A stretch of 64,000 bases of DNA from the NCBI GenBank assembly GCA_943846675.1, contig OX044357.1, positions 868,001 through 932,000 of the forward strand, written 5' to 3'. Shown piece by piece: positions 18,201-27,496 of the stretch (the first letter of the stretch is position 1; each line of letters opens with the position of its first letter). This DNA is from UBA987 sp002292105. GTDB lineage: Bacteria > Bacteroidota > Bacteroidia > NS11-12g > UBA9320. The notes beneath the pieces are model-generated. The model ran no database searches and was not told the origin of the DNA. It worked only from the letters and a program-made list of their open reading frames with translations. The position numbers and the translations under genes were made by a program.

Positions 18201-20065
18201 GCAACGGGGTTTGTAGTAATGCGACAAGCCAAATAGCTAAGGTGGATGTATCTACCGTGTCTAAATCAGGAAAATTGGTTTCTGATCAATCTGTAGTATG
18301 TCAAGGGATAAATATTGGAACCATCCAACTGATGGATCATCAAGGTGAAATTCTTGATTGGGAGAAATATGAGCCAATCACTGGAACTTGGGTTTCTGCT
18401 GTGAATACAGGACATCGTCAAAGCTTTTATAACATTACCGAAGCAATTCAATACCGGGCAATTGTAAAGAATAAGTTCTGTGAACCAGATACAACAGACG
18501 TCATAACAATTGGTGTTTCAAAAATATCTGTGGGAGGCACGTTGACTGGCTCAACGGAAGCCTGCAAAGGGGTTGGGTTCTCAGAATTCAATTTGGTTGA
18601 TTACACCGGAGAATTATTCACCTGGCAGAAAAGCACAAGTGCTTTAGGGCCTTGGTCAAATTTGACTGAGACATCAAACAAACTAAAAATTGATAATAAC
18701 GGGACTTCGGCTTACTACCGCGTTCAAGTTAAAAGTGGTGTTTGTTCTTCAGACAACAGCAACATGATTCAACATATCATCTATGATGCTACCATTCCGG
18801 GCAAGATTGTCGGAGGCGGTGATGTTTGTGAGAATTCAAACCAAGGCGTACTAGAATTGGTAGGCTATAAAGGCACAATTTTAGATTGGGAAAAACAAAA
18901 TGCAACAGGGGCTTGGGAACCTTTAGGATTTGACGGAGACCTATTTTGGTACGAGAAGCTGACTGAATCAACAGCCTACAGAGCAATAGTCCAAAACGGT
19001 TTGTGTGCGGTAGATTACTCTAAAAGTGAAACAATAACGATTCATCCAGAACCTGTGGTTGGGTTCGATACCAAAAATTTATGTGAAGATCAACTGTCTA
19101 ATTTTACAAGTACTACTACAGTACGTCAAGGAAGTATAGCCAGCGTTGATTGGGTGTTTTCGGATGGGTTCACCACACAAGAACAATCTTTCGATAAAGT
19201 GTTCCAGTTGCCTGGGAAGTTTTATGTGACGCTAACGGCAACAACCAACATGGGTTGCAAAAGTGTATTAACAAAAGATGTAGCAATTGGTGAGACCCCA
19301 AGAGCACTATTCAGAATTACAGATGGTGTTTCTCCAATGACTGGTTGTAAAGATGCATCGGTGAAGTTTGAGGACTTAACGATATACTCAAGTCCATCAG
19401 ATCTCGATTATGCATGGAGTTTTGATAATGGACAAACAGCACAGACTGCAAATCCTGAAATGCTGTTTACTAAATCAGGAAATCACATCATATCACTTGA
19501 GGTGACAACAAGAAGTAATTGTAAAAGTGTTTATACCGCAGACTACTTAGTATTGGACGAAATCAAACCAAAAGTGGGAGAAGACATAGAAAGTAGTTTA
19601 GGCATTGGCACACAGTTACACGCTACTGGTTGTGTTTCTTATTCATGGGCACCAGCCGAATTCCTTTCTAATCCAGCGATAGCAAACCCAATGGCGACGG
19701 TTACAGAAAATACAGAGTTTGTTGTAACAGGTACAGATTACTACGGATGTACCAGTAAAGATTCTGTTTGGGTAAACGTTACAGAAGATTATCGCGTAAA
19801 ACCTAACAATGTAATTACACCAGATGGCAATCAAGAAAACGATGTTTGGATAGTTCAAAACTTAGAAAACTACCCGAATAACCATGTGTCCATATTTGAT
19901 AGGTGGGGTCGAGAAATTTATGCGACAGACAGCTACTCAAATGATTGGGGTGCGACAAATTATAATGGTCATTTGTTGATGGACGGTACGTATTACTACG
20001 TCATCGAATTTCCAGAGAATGGCAAGGTGTTAAAAGGAGCAATCACTGTAGTTAGAAACAAGTAA
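15206..20065 (+). CDS. Giant T9SS-exported repeat adhesin (DUF2341, Ig/PKD-like repeats, type B sorting domain)
   Basis: A 1619-residue surface protein. Signal peptide at 1-27 (ends AQAQ); DUF2341 domain at about 30-115; a lectin-like beta-sandwich region at about 125-310; one Ig-like domain at about 325-400; then ten tandem repeats of about 80 residues, each starting with a G-rich turn plus a Cys and holding a W-x-S-x(n)-W core and a Y(R/K)A(I/V)V-NG-C closing strand; two PKD-like domains around 1300-1460; an extra beta domain; and a gliding-motility-associated C-terminal domain beginning at NVITPDGNQENDVW, a type B T9SS signal. Its export partner is probably the PorP/SprF protein encoded 11 bp downstream. 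Likely role: adhesion or gliding surface structure. Confidence 0.92.
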   Translation: MKTCRLYLVLTAIASAFMLFGNSAQAQPCYSGFTYRLPIEIDNSKSAKLVDYEIEVVLNTASLVSTGKMRSLGQDIRFLDGKSNELNFWITDGTMNSASTSIWIRTDSISDYTKDTIYMYYGNASSSPKSNANTTFQLVEEFNGSTLSSSKWNTCGSGTIALSGGKLKLTSNSTTASIYTKTKIDGPVIVELDGVVSSGGTAVVGQINNTDKGYAMVHDGSKMQLASLTAGSSCISTTGYGSTNTTGLAGDWSFVWSGSSQKASWAGQNLSSTNSTTTMSNQSRIAIANTGSFGTLTVDYLRIRKYASSVPGIAVGSEQNMKFNVAASYASPLCAGGDLQLTVNTIVGATYSWKGPNGFKSTLQNPQITGVTTSDAGRYDLTVEIPTGCASKSTSVNVNISPKAQGGSVSGTQTVCSGSNTGVITLSGQTGNVVRWDSATSTTGPWNQISNTSLNQTYSNLTATTHYRAIVGNGNCSIDSSAIATITVTPQSKGGKVSGTTHACAGVNSGTMSVTGHIGNILKWQYSTNGNLWNDIVNKGATQSFTNLTQTTYYRAVVQNGNCDIAYSTPAVITIDKVTAGGVASGSATVCPEGNSGIVVLAGNIGDVVRWEMTSPGSSLWTSIGNTSDTLEYKNLTNSTVYRSVVKNGSCNVEVSGSATITVLSKSNAGTIAGAKEVCETGNGGQLTLNGVTGNIQKWQSKTNSGSWTDIYSTKTTYDWYNLADTTAFRTIVSNSGCKSDTSSSTTVFVNPRSDGGYISGVDAVCVGVNNATLNANALVGEVSEWQTSTNGYAPWTPITSTASSTYTLTNLSATTYYRLKVKSGVCAAAYSATKSVEAAKTSNAGSVVKNLELCEGINFGVIKVTGTTGSVVKWQSSGSANGTWSDENITTTTYEVQNISSNLYLRAIVKNGVCSSDTSKVAIVEVSKKSNAGNIYGNAQWCTEINSGILEVKDLVGDVLYWEESETEGATWNKVVTNSKTHTYKNMSVSTQFRAVVRNGVCSNATSQIAKVDVSTVSKSGKLVSDQSVVCQGINIGTIQLMDHQGEILDWEKYEPITGTWVSAVNTGHRQSFYNITEAIQYRAIVKNKFCEPDTTDVITIGVSKISVGGTLTGSTEACKGVGFSEFNLVDYTGELFTWQKSTSALGPWSNLTETSNKLKIDNNGTSAYYRVQVKSGVCSSDNSNMIQHIIYDATIPGKIVGGGDVCENSNQGVLELVGYKGTILDWEKQNATGAWEPLGFDGDLFWYEKLTESTAYRAIVQNGLCAVDYSKSETITIHPEPVVGFDTKNLCEDQLSNFTSTTTVRQGSIASVDWVFSDGFTTQEQSFDKVFQLPGKFYVTLTATTNMGCKSVLTKDVAIGETPRALFRITDGVSPMTGCKDASVKFEDLTIYSSPSDLDYAWSFDNGQTAQTANPEMLFTKSGNHIISLEVTTRSNCKSVYTADYLVLDEIKPKVGEDIESSLGIGTQLHATGCVSYSWAPAEFLSNPAIANPMATVTENTEFVVTGTDYYGCTSKDSVWVNVTEDYRVKPNNVITPDGNQENDVWIVQNLENYPNNHVSIFDRWGREIYATDSYSNDWGATNYNGHLLMDGTYYYVIEFPENGKVLKGAITVVRNK

Positions 20066-20076
20066 TAGGTACAACA

Positions 20077-22080
20077 ATGAATTTAAGAAAAACAATCACT
20101 GGCTTAGTATTTATCGGTTTAACACTTAGTTCTTCTGCACAGCAGATTCCATTGGTAAACCACATGTACGTCAATAATTATTTGATTAATCCTGCTTACG
20201 CCGGAGATAAGGGGACAAACCTGTATCTCTTAAACAGATTGCAGTGGGTTGATGTCGAAGGCGCACCAGAAACATTTGTGGCTTCCATAGACGGAATGGT
20301 GGGTAACACCAATCTTGGATATGGCTTGATGATTATGAATGATGTGACCAACATTGTTGGGAAGTCAGGCATATTCGGCACGTACTCGTACAAACTTCCT
20401 TTAAGTGATAAAACGCAATTGTCTTTCGGGTTGTCGATTGGATATGAACAAAACAAGATATTGTTCGATCGTGTCAATGCAACCAATCCAGTTGAAATAA
20501 CACTGATAAACAATATTGAGGATCAATCGAATGTTGACGCGAACGCAGGGGTTACTTTAAATCATGACAAACTTAGTTTCGGAGTTTCCTCATATCAATT
20601 GTTTGCCAATCGAAATGGTTTTCAAGATGAAACGACGCAAGCCAATTATGTGTACTCCTTTATGAGACACTATGTGGTGAACGCAGCATATCGAATTGAA
20701 ATTGAAAAGGAGAAACTGTACTTAGACCCACAGGTGGTTGTGCGGTTCGCAAACCAAATTGACCCTCAAACTGATTTTAACTTAATGTTGAATTGGGGAG
20801 ATATGGCTTGGATAGGTGGTGGATACAGAACAAACTACGGGGCTAATTTTATTGCCGGTGGCGTTTTGGCTACCAAGTTAGTAGGCAGTTATTCGTATGG
20901 TCGAAGCGTTGGTCCGATAGAGCGATTAAGCGCTAATTCTCACGAGATAACGATAGGATATAAATTTAATGGCATCATGAATAAAAAGGATGCGGATAAG
21001 GATGGCGTTTACGATGGCGTTGATAGACAACCGAATACCCCATTCGGGTGCGAGGTAGATATGTACGGTGTTGCCTTGGATGGCGATATAGATGGTGTCC
21101 CAAATTGTAAAGACCAAGAACTAAACACCCCTTTAGGTGCGCAAGTAGATACGTTTGGTGTGGCTAAGGACGATGATGCTGATGGCGTGATCAACTTGTA
21201 TGATAGAGAGCCAAATTCGCCTAAAGATTGCCCGGTAGATAAGCTTGGCGTTTCTATCGATACAGATATGGACGGCGTTTCTGATTGCCTCGATATGCAA
21301 CTTAAAACACCATTAGGGGCTATAGTTGATGCCAATGGTGTTGCCTTAGATGCAGACAAAGATGGTGTGGCTGATTTGTACGACTTACAACCAAATACAC
21401 CGCATTATAAACACATTGGTATCGCAGAAAACCCAGACGCGTCTGATTGTATTGTTGACGGCCATGGGGTAGCCAAAGACACGGATAAAGATGGAATTAC
21501 GGATTGTATTGATTTAGAAACAGAAACCCCTGTGGGCGCAATCGTTGATAAAAACGGAAGATCCATTGATACTGACGGAGACGGTGTAGCCGATGGCATA
21601 GACAGAGAAATTCATTCGCCAAGAGGCGCAACTGTAGATAAATGGGGAATTGCACTTCCAGATCCAAAGCAAACGGATGATGACCTCGATGGCGTGCCTA
21701 ACGCACTTGATCTAGAACCCAATACACCAAGTGGGGCTAAGGTTGATGTGTATGGTCGAGAAATCAAACCTACGAACCCAATTACGGCAAACAAGCTTGA
21801 AATAAAAGACATGGAAGATAATTCTGCCAAGTGGGAATACTATATGGTGGTAGGGGTGTTTAAAAACCAAAGCAACGTTAAAGGGTATCGTGCAAAGCTG
21901 GAGACGAAGTATGGTGAGAAAACAAAGGTATTGTTGACGAAGGCGGGATACAATTACGTCTATACTAAGTTGGTGAAAACAAAAGAAGAGGCTTACAAAG
22001 AGTCTGACCGCTTAACAAATAAAAACGTCGAAGACTTTATAGTGGGAAATCCATGGTTATGGAAAGAACCAAAGAAATAA
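20077..22080 (+). CDS. PorP/SprF-family T9SS outer-membrane protein fused to TSP3 repeats and a SPOR domain
   Basis: Residues 1-22 are a signal peptide; about 23-300 form the PorP/SprF beta-barrel (family opening QIPLVNHMYVNNYLINPAYAG). From about 305 to 580 come around eight calcium-binding thrombospondin type 3 repeats with DxDxDGVxD cores alternating with NTPxGAxVD segments. The last 75 residues (WEYYMVVGVFKNQSNV onwards) look like a SPOR domain, which binds denuded peptidoglycan. Total length 667, about twice an ordinary PorP/SprF protein. SprF-type proteins assist export or surface attachment of type B CTD adhesins, and the adhesin lies immediately upstream, so the two are almost certainly a functional pair. 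The architecture would tether the barrel to the cell wall. Confidence 0.9.
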   Translation: MNLRKTITGLVFIGLTLSSSAQQIPLVNHMYVNNYLINPAYAGDKGTNLYLLNRLQWVDVEGAPETFVASIDGMVGNTNLGYGLMIMNDVTNIVGKSGIFGTYSYKLPLSDKTQLSFGLSIGYEQNKILFDRVNATNPVEITLINNIEDQSNVDANAGVTLNHDKLSFGVSSYQLFANRNGFQDETTQANYVYSFMRHYVVNAAYRIEIEKEKLYLDPQVVVRFANQIDPQTDFNLMLNWGDMAWIGGGYRTNYGANFIAGGVLATKLVGSYSYGRSVGPIERLSANSHEITIGYKFNGIMNKKDADKDGVYDGVDRQPNTPFGCEVDMYGVALDGDIDGVPNCKDQELNTPLGAQVDTFGVAKDDDADGVINLYDREPNSPKDCPVDKLGVSIDTDMDGVSDCLDMQLKTPLGAIVDANGVALDADKDGVADLYDLQPNTPHYKHIGIAENPDASDCIVDGHGVAKDTDKDGITDCIDLETETPVGAIVDKNGRSIDTDGDGVADGIDREIHSPRGATVDKWGIALPDPKQTDDDLDGVPNALDLEPNTPSGAKVDVYGREIKPTNPITANKLEIKDMEDNSAKWEYYMVVGVFKNQSNVKGYRAKLETKYGEKTKVLLTKAGYNYVYTKLVKTKEEAYKESDRLTNKNVEDFIVGNPWLWKEPKK

Positions 22081-22117
22081 ACAAGATACTACGGTAATAC
22101 TACTCAACTATTTAATC

Positions 22118-22143
22118 GGCGGTGCTACGGCACCGCCTTTTTT
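22118..22143 (+). terminator. Rho-independent terminator after the adhesin/PorP operon
   Basis: Perfect 8-bp stem GGCGGTGC (22118-22125) with GCACCGCC (22130-22137), a TACG tetraloop, then six T residues. Confidence 0.93.
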
Positions 22144-22198
22144 ATGCTCAACGCGCAACAAAGTTGAAACATAGTCCCTTCTATTTTTGTTGAATTAC

Positions 22199-22206
22199 TA
22201 CATTTG
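22199..22206 (+). promoter_or_regulatory. Candidate -7 element of the aconitase promoter
   Basis: TACATTTG fits TAnnTTTG; a TTG at about 22174-22176 could serve as the -33 box (about 22 nt spacing). It lies 22 nt before the aconitase ATG and after the upstream terminator, so a promoter is expected here. Confidence 0.45.
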
Positions 22207-22227
22207 CACCTCTAAGAAAAATACCAT

Positions 22228-24486
22228 ATGGCATTCGACATCAACCTTATCAAAAAAGTTTATTCTACAATCGGCGACAGAGTAAAAGCTGCGCGCGAGT
22301 TGACTGGTAAACCCCTTACTTTAAGCGAAAAAATATTATACGCACACCTTTGGGATAATTTGCCCGAAAATGCGTTTTCAAGAGGTAAGTCGTACGTCGA
22401 TTTTGCTCCTGATAGAATTGCTTGTCAAGATGCAACGGCTCAAATGGCTTTGCTTCAGTTTATGCAAGCAGGGAAAAAACAAGTTGCCGTGCCAACAACG
22501 GTGCATTGTGATCACTTGATTCAAGCGAAGGTTGGTGCAGACGAGGATTTGCAGAATGCATTAAACACAAGTAACGAGGTTTTTAATTTTTTAGAGTCCG
22601 TTTCTGATAAATACGGAATTGGTTTTTGGAAGCCTGGTGCAGGAATTATTCATCAAGTAGTATTAGAAAATTATGCATTTCCTGGTGGAATGATGATTGG
22701 CACAGACTCGCACACGGTGAATGCTGGCGGACTAGGTATGGTCGCTATCGGTGTTGGTGGGGCTGATGCTGTTGATGTGATGGCCGGTATGCCATGGGAA
22801 TTGAAGTTTCCAAAATTAATTGGTGTAAAGTTAACCGGTAGGTTGAACGGTTGGACTGCTCCAAAAGATGTTATCCTGAAGGTAGCAGGTATTTTAACCG
22901 TAAAAGGTGGAACAGGTGCTATTGTTGAATATTTTGGAGATGGTGCAGAGTCACTTTCATGCACAGGTAAAGGAACTATCTGTAATATGGGGGCAGAGAT
23001 TGGTGCTACGACCTCAACATTCGGTTACGATGATAGCATGGAACGCTATTTACGAGCAACCGAAAGAGCAGATGTTGCTGATGCAGCAAATGAAGTAAAA
23101 GAACACTTAACTGGAGATGCAGAGGTTTATGCGAATCCAGAACAATACTTTGATGAAGTCATAGAAATAAACTTATCTGAATTACGTCCACACTTAAACG
23201 GACCATTTACACCAGATTTGGCCACGCCAGTGGGTGAACTTGGTGCGAAAGCGCAAGAAAACGATTGGCCACTTGAGGTAGAATGGGGATTGATAGGTTC
23301 TTGTACAAACTCATCCTACGAAGATTTGTCTAGAGCAGCGTCTGTTGCCAAACAAGCGGTTGATTTAGGCATACCAATGAAGGCAGAATTGGGTATCAAT
23401 CCCGGATCTGAACAAGTGAGGTTTACTGCTGAGCGAGATGGTTTGTTGAATATTTTTGAGGACTTAAACGCAAAAATATTTACCAATGCTTGCGGGCCTT
23501 GTATTGGGCAATGGGAACGCGCTGGTGCAATTGATAAGCCAAAGAATACCATTGTGCACTCATTTAACAGAAACTTCAGTAAACGTGCCGATGGAAACCC
23601 TAATACACATGCGTTTGTAGGTTCTCCGGAGTTAGTTGCAGCCGTAACAATTTCGGGTCGCTTAGATTTTAACCCAATTACGGACAAACTAAAAACGGCT
23701 TCTGGTGAAGAAGTACTTTTGGCTGAGCCAACAGGATTTGAGCTACCACCTAACGGTTTTGATGTTGAAGACAATGGTTATTTAGCACCAATGGAAGATG
23801 GGTCAAGTGTTAACGTTGTGGTTAGTCCTGATTCAAAACGATTACAACTATTGGAACCTTTTGCCCCTTGGGATGGTAAAAACATTACCGGAGCTAAGTT
23901 ATTGATCAAAGCAAAAGGCAAGTGTACAACCGATCACATCTCAATGGCTGGTCCTTGGTTAGCCTATAGAGGACACCTAGACAATATTTCAAACAACTGT
24001 TTAATTGGCGCGATAAACGCATTCAACGGTAAAGCCGACGAAGTATATAATTCAATTTCAGGGGAATACGGTAGTGTACCCAAAACAGCAAGAATGATTA
24101 AAGCCGCGGGCGAGTATTCTGTTGTTATTGGTGAAGAAAACTATGGTGAAGGTTCTTCACGAGAGCATGCGGCAATGGAGCCACGTCACCTAGCTGTTAG
24201 AGCGGTGATTGTGAAGTCATTTGCGCGTATCCACGAAACGAATTTGAAGAAACAAGGCATGTTGGGTTTAACATTTGCGAATCCTTCGGATTATGATCTA
24301 GTGCAAGAAAAAGATACGTTCGACATTGCGTTAGACGAGTTTAAGCCAGGGGCATCAATGACGGTTACGATTAATCACGAAGATGGCTCGTCTGACTCTA
24401 TTCAAGTGAACCATACCTACAACGAACAGCAAATTGAATGGTTCAGAGCAGGAAGCGCCTTGAATCTGATCAAACAACAGGCTTAA
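22228..24486 (+). CDS. Aconitate hydratase
   Basis: Aconitase isomerises citrate and isocitrate in the TCA cycle using a 4Fe-4S cluster. The 752-residue protein is of the mitochondrial-type length. Cluster ligands are seen in GSCTNSSYEDL and in TNACGPCIGQW; other signatures include PTTVHCDHLIQA, GTDSHTVNAGGLGM, the linker region, and the swivelling C-terminal domain with GKCTTDHISMAGPWL and NYGEGSSREHAAMEPR. No pathway gene is adjacent. It stands as its own transcription unit with a terminator before it. Confidence 0.96.
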   Translation: MAFDINLIKKVYSTIGDRVKAARELTGKPLTLSEKILYAHLWDNLPENAFSRGKSYVDFAPDRIACQDATAQMALLQFMQAGKKQVAVPTTVHCDHLIQAKVGADEDLQNALNTSNEVFNFLESVSDKYGIGFWKPGAGIIHQVVLENYAFPGGMMIGTDSHTVNAGGLGMVAIGVGGADAVDVMAGMPWELKFPKLIGVKLTGRLNGWTAPKDVILKVAGILTVKGGTGAIVEYFGDGAESLSCTGKGTICNMGAEIGATTSTFGYDDSMERYLRATERADVADAANEVKEHLTGDAEVYANPEQYFDEVIEINLSELRPHLNGPFTPDLATPVGELGAKAQENDWPLEVEWGLIGSCTNSSYEDLSRAASVAKQAVDLGIPMKAELGINPGSEQVRFTAERDGLLNIFEDLNAKIFTNACGPCIGQWERAGAIDKPKNTIVHSFNRNFSKRADGNPNTHAFVGSPELVAAVTISGRLDFNPITDKLKTASGEEVLLAEPTGFELPPNGFDVEDNGYLAPMEDGSSVNVVVSPDSKRLQLLEPFAPWDGKNITGAKLLIKAKGKCTTDHISMAGPWLAYRGHLDNISNNCLIGAINAFNGKADEVYNSISGEYGSVPKTARMIKAAGEYSVVIGEENYGEGSSREHAAMEPRHLAVRAVIVKSFARIHETNLKKQGMLGLTFANPSDYDLVQEKDTFDIALDEFKPGASMTVTINHEDGSSDSIQVNHTYNEQQIEWFRAGSALNLIKQQA

Positions 24487-24526
24487 AAAGCGGACTATAA
24501 TTTCCTACCTTTACTAAAAATTAGGT

Positions 24527-24946
24527 ATGAGGTTATTCATGTTAATTCTCCACTTTGTTGGACTAGCACTTTCTGTGGGGACGGGTTTTGCGTATCTATT
24601 TCTCGGTTTATCTACAAGGAAGATGGATAAAGACGAGGCCAGGGAGTTGTTTATTAAAACGCTTCCAATTCAAAAAATGAGTCATATCGGTTTGTTTTTG
24701 CTCATTGTAAGTGGTGGGTATTTGATGACGCCCTATTGGGATAGTTTAATGCAAAACCAGTATTTACTAGCGAAACTTGTTTGTGTCATTGGTATTGTAG
24801 GCTTGGTGTCGGCAATGGGTAGCTTTGCCAAAGAGGCGAAGAAAGAAGATGGCGTTGAGGCCATGCAAAAGATTGAAAGACTTGGAAAAATTACACTCCC
24901 ATTAGGTTTAATCATTGTAGTTTTGGCCGTGTTAACATTCCACTAA
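24527..24946 (+). CDS. Small four-helix integral membrane protein
   Basis: A 139-residue protein with four predicted transmembrane segments (about 4-26, 52-70, 80-99, 118-137). It resembles the DUF2269/CopD-like group of small bacterial membrane proteins, but no metal-binding motif is conserved except one His in the first helix (LHFVG) and one near the second (MSHIG). Lies 3 bp upstream of the PPIase lipoprotein gene and is probably co-transcribed with it. Function unknown. Confidence 0.7.
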   Translation: MRLFMLILHFVGLALSVGTGFAYLFLGLSTRKMDKDEARELFIKTLPIQKMSHIGLFLLIVSGGYLMTPYWDSLMQNQYLLAKLVCVIGIVGLVSAMGSFAKEAKKEDGVEAMQKIERLGKITLPLGLIIVVLAVLTFH

Positions 24947-24949
24947 TTC

Positions 24950-26602
24950 ATGAATAAATGGACGTTCGTTTTTTTGCTTGGCCTATTCACCCTTTTTGGG
25001 TGCAGTAAACAGGCAAAAGTTGAATCGATCAACAGGTTTAGTGACCCTAAACTAGAAAGAATATATGAACTTCAGGATAGGCAAGAAACGCGTAAGTTAA
25101 TTCCGTTACTGAAGTCTAAAAAGACCCACCATCGCGAAGCTGCGGTATTGGCATTCGCGTCAATACAAGATTCGTTTGCCGTTCGGTTTTTGCGCGAAAA
25201 TTTGCTTACCGATTCAAAGCCTGAAGTGCGTAAAGCAGCTGCTTATGCCATCGGTCAGATGAGGGATTCAGCGAATGTAGGGACGCTTTTTATGGCCTTG
25301 GAGAATGAGATATCTTCGGACTCAAGAAAAGCAATTCTAGAGGCTCTTGGGAAATCTGCCAACCAAGATGTAATTGATTACTTTAATTCCTTTACCACCA
25401 CTGTCACCCAGTTAAGGGAAGGCCATGCTAAAGGTATGTTTAGGTCGGTGTACAAGAAAAAATATGGCACCAGGTATGCGGAGCAATGTATTCGGTATTT
25501 TGATGCGGTTTCGTCTGATGAAACAAAGCTGTTTGCAGCTTGGACGCTTGCAAGACTGCCTCACGACTATAGATCAGCATATACAGATACGATTAAGTCA
25601 ATCCATGATAGGTTGACTGACAAGGAACTCAAACGGGTGGTGGGGACTATTGTAGACGTGGATTATTTTGAACCCTATGTAGAGTTGCCATGGGCAGATG
25701 TTATTGCCAACTATTCATCCTTTGCTGATAAGCCTTATGCATTGGTAAACGAATTGAAAACGACCGCATTGGATTCTAAACAAGCTTTAGATAGTTTGGA
25801 AACTTGGTCGTTTGATCACAGATATCAGATTGTAAGAACAACGGCTGCAGAATTGTTTTTGGAGCAGCAGCAAATTCTTGGACCGATGGAGGCCCATCCT
25901 GACCTCGCGGCATTTGTTGAAACTTGTTTAACAAGTCGTGATATGGCACTACAAAGTTTGGCATGTTATAAAATTATCCAAAATCCTTCGACCTATTGGA
26001 GGCCAGTACTGCAGACCTATCAAGATTCTTTGTCCATTCCGCGCCAAATGGAAACATTTATTGATATGGGTAAGGCGTTAGCGGCTATCGATAGCGTGAA
26101 ATACAAAAAACCAAACGTGAAGTACAACCACCCAATAGACTGGGCCTATGTTAAACAGATACCAAGTGACCAACAAGTAGAAATTGTCACTACACAGGGA
26201 AGTATTTTTATAGATCTCAATGTAGACGATGCGCCTGGATCGGTTTCTAATTTCTTAAAAAAGGTTGACGAAGGGTACTATACAGACAAGTTTTTTCATC
26301 GTGTTGTTCCAAACTTTGTAATTCAAGCGGGGTGTTACAGAGGGGATGGTTGGGGCTCACCCGACTGGACGCAGCGTAGCGAGTTTAGTAACTATTTGTC
26401 TTACTCCACTGGAGCCGTTGGTCTTGCTTCTAGTGGCAAGGATACAGAAGGGGTGCAGATATTCATCACCCATAATCCGACACCTTTTTTAGATGGTCGA
26501 TATTCAATTTTTGGCTATGTAGCCAAGGGAATGGACATTGTTAACGACATAGGCGTAGGAGACAAGATTGTTGAGGTAAAGAAAGTTAAGCAGCAACCAT
26601 GA
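24950..26602 (+). CDS. HEAT-repeat lipoprotein with C-terminal cyclophilin peptidyl-prolyl isomerase domain
   Basis: A 550-residue protein. The N-terminus is a lipoprotein signal with lipobox LFGC and Cys18 as the modified residue. Residues about 30-150 hold HEAT/PBS-type repeats (HREAAVLAFASIQD, PEVRKAAAYAIGQMRD, DSRKAILEALGK), followed by a helical middle region. The cyclophilin domain at about 405-545 shows FFHRVVPNFVIQAGC and SEFSNY, plus GAVGLASSGKDTEGVQIFIT, so the catalytic Arg and the Phe/Met/Gln pocket are mostly conserved. The expected place is the periplasm, perhaps folding outer-membrane or T9SS clients. It overlaps the next gene by 4 bp. Confidence 0.88.
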   Translation: MNKWTFVFLLGLFTLFGCSKQAKVESINRFSDPKLERIYELQDRQETRKLIPLLKSKKTHHREAAVLAFASIQDSFAVRFLRENLLTDSKPEVRKAAAYAIGQMRDSANVGTLFMALENEISSDSRKAILEALGKSANQDVIDYFNSFTTTVTQLREGHAKGMFRSVYKKKYGTRYAEQCIRYFDAVSSDETKLFAAWTLARLPHDYRSAYTDTIKSIHDRLTDKELKRVVGTIVDVDYFEPYVELPWADVIANYSSFADKPYALVNELKTTALDSKQALDSLETWSFDHRYQIVRTTAAELFLEQQQILGPMEAHPDLAAFVETCLTSRDMALQSLACYKIIQNPSTYWRPVLQTYQDSLSIPRQMETFIDMGKALAAIDSVKYKKPNVKYNHPIDWAYVKQIPSDQQVEIVTTQGSIFIDLNVDDAPGSVSNFLKKVDEGYYTDKFFHRVVPNFVIQAGCYRGDGWGSPDWTQRSEFSNYLSYSTGAVGLASSGKDTEGVQIFITHNPTPFLDGRYSIFGYVAKGMDIVNDIGVGDKIVEVKKVKQQP

Positions 26603-27429
26603 ATAAAATAGCAGGCTTATGCATACTCGCTTTGGTTTGTATACCTAAGTTGGTTCAAGCACAGAATGATGGATTTGATTTAGCCCATAAATGGTATGCC
26701 AATTGGGGCTGGAACAGAGGATGGTATACACAGTCGGATATTAGGATGACCGGGAACGATTACGATTTCACATTGCATAATGTCGCGGCAAAAGACAGGC
26801 AAAGCAAATTCGGTATTAAAGAGTACTTGTTTATTACACAGCTATCGGTTCCTCAAACCAACGTCAATGTTGGCTATTATTTAAATAAACATTTTAGCAT
26901 TGCTGGTGGTTTCGACCACATGAAATATGTCATGGTGCGTGATCAAACAACTACGATTACAGGAGAAATTAATCGCCGAGGGTCGGTGTATAACGGTACT
27001 TACGCCAATGACTCAATTCAATTGGGCTATAATTTTTTGCGATACGAACATACCGATGGATTAAATTACGTTTTTCTTGAGTTGAACCGACACGATGAAT
27101 GGTTTAACCTCAAGCAATCGAAAATTAGAATCAGTACGGTAGTAGGGGCCGGTCCTGCTTTATTGCGCCCACGAACCGACGTAACTTTATTAAACAGACA
27201 AGGCAGGAATGTATACCATAATGCAGGCTATGGTGTAAACGGTAAGCTAGGGCTTCAGGTATTGTTGTTTAATCATTTCAATATCGCGAGTGAGCTGAAG
27301 GGAGGATATATCAACATGCAACATATTCGGGCAACGGAGAATAAAGAAGACATCGCAAAACAACAATTTGGTTTTTTGCAGTTTAATTTTCAAATAGGAG
27401 CGACATTTGGAATTAATAAACGAGATTAA
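26599..27429 (+). CDS. Putative outer-membrane beta-barrel protein
   Basis: A 276-residue protein with a signal peptide (about 1-21, ending VQAQ) and a body of alternating aromatic/hydrophobic strands, for example IKEYLFITQLSVPQT and FGFLQFNFQIGATFGINKRD at the C-terminus. This pattern suggests an outer-membrane barrel. No named family was recognised. Coupled by a 4-bp overlap to the preceding PPIase lipoprotein, so it may be a client of it (inference). Confidence 0.65.
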   Translation: MNKIAGLCILALVCIPKLVQAQNDGFDLAHKWYANWGWNRGWYTQSDIRMTGNDYDFTLHNVAAKDRQSKFGIKEYLFITQLSVPQTNVNVGYYLNKHFSIAGGFDHMKYVMVRDQTTTITGEINRRGSVYNGTYANDSIQLGYNFLRYEHTDGLNYVFLELNRHDEWFNLKQSKIRISTVVGAGPALLRPRTDVTLLNRQGRNVYHNAGYGVNGKLGLQVLLFNHFNIASELKGGYINMQHIRATENKEDIAKQQFGFLQFNFQIGATFGINKRD

Positions 27430-27496
27430 TCTTTGAAATCGGTATGTTAGTCTGAGCATAAAATGAGTAGCAGTAGGGAAGTGTAATTTTGAATCT

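Noticed and set aside
20926..21830. Minus-strand frames opposite the TSP3 repeats
   Set aside because: Products rich in Pro, Ser and Thr that merely mirror the repeats of the plus-strand gene; no start context or family.
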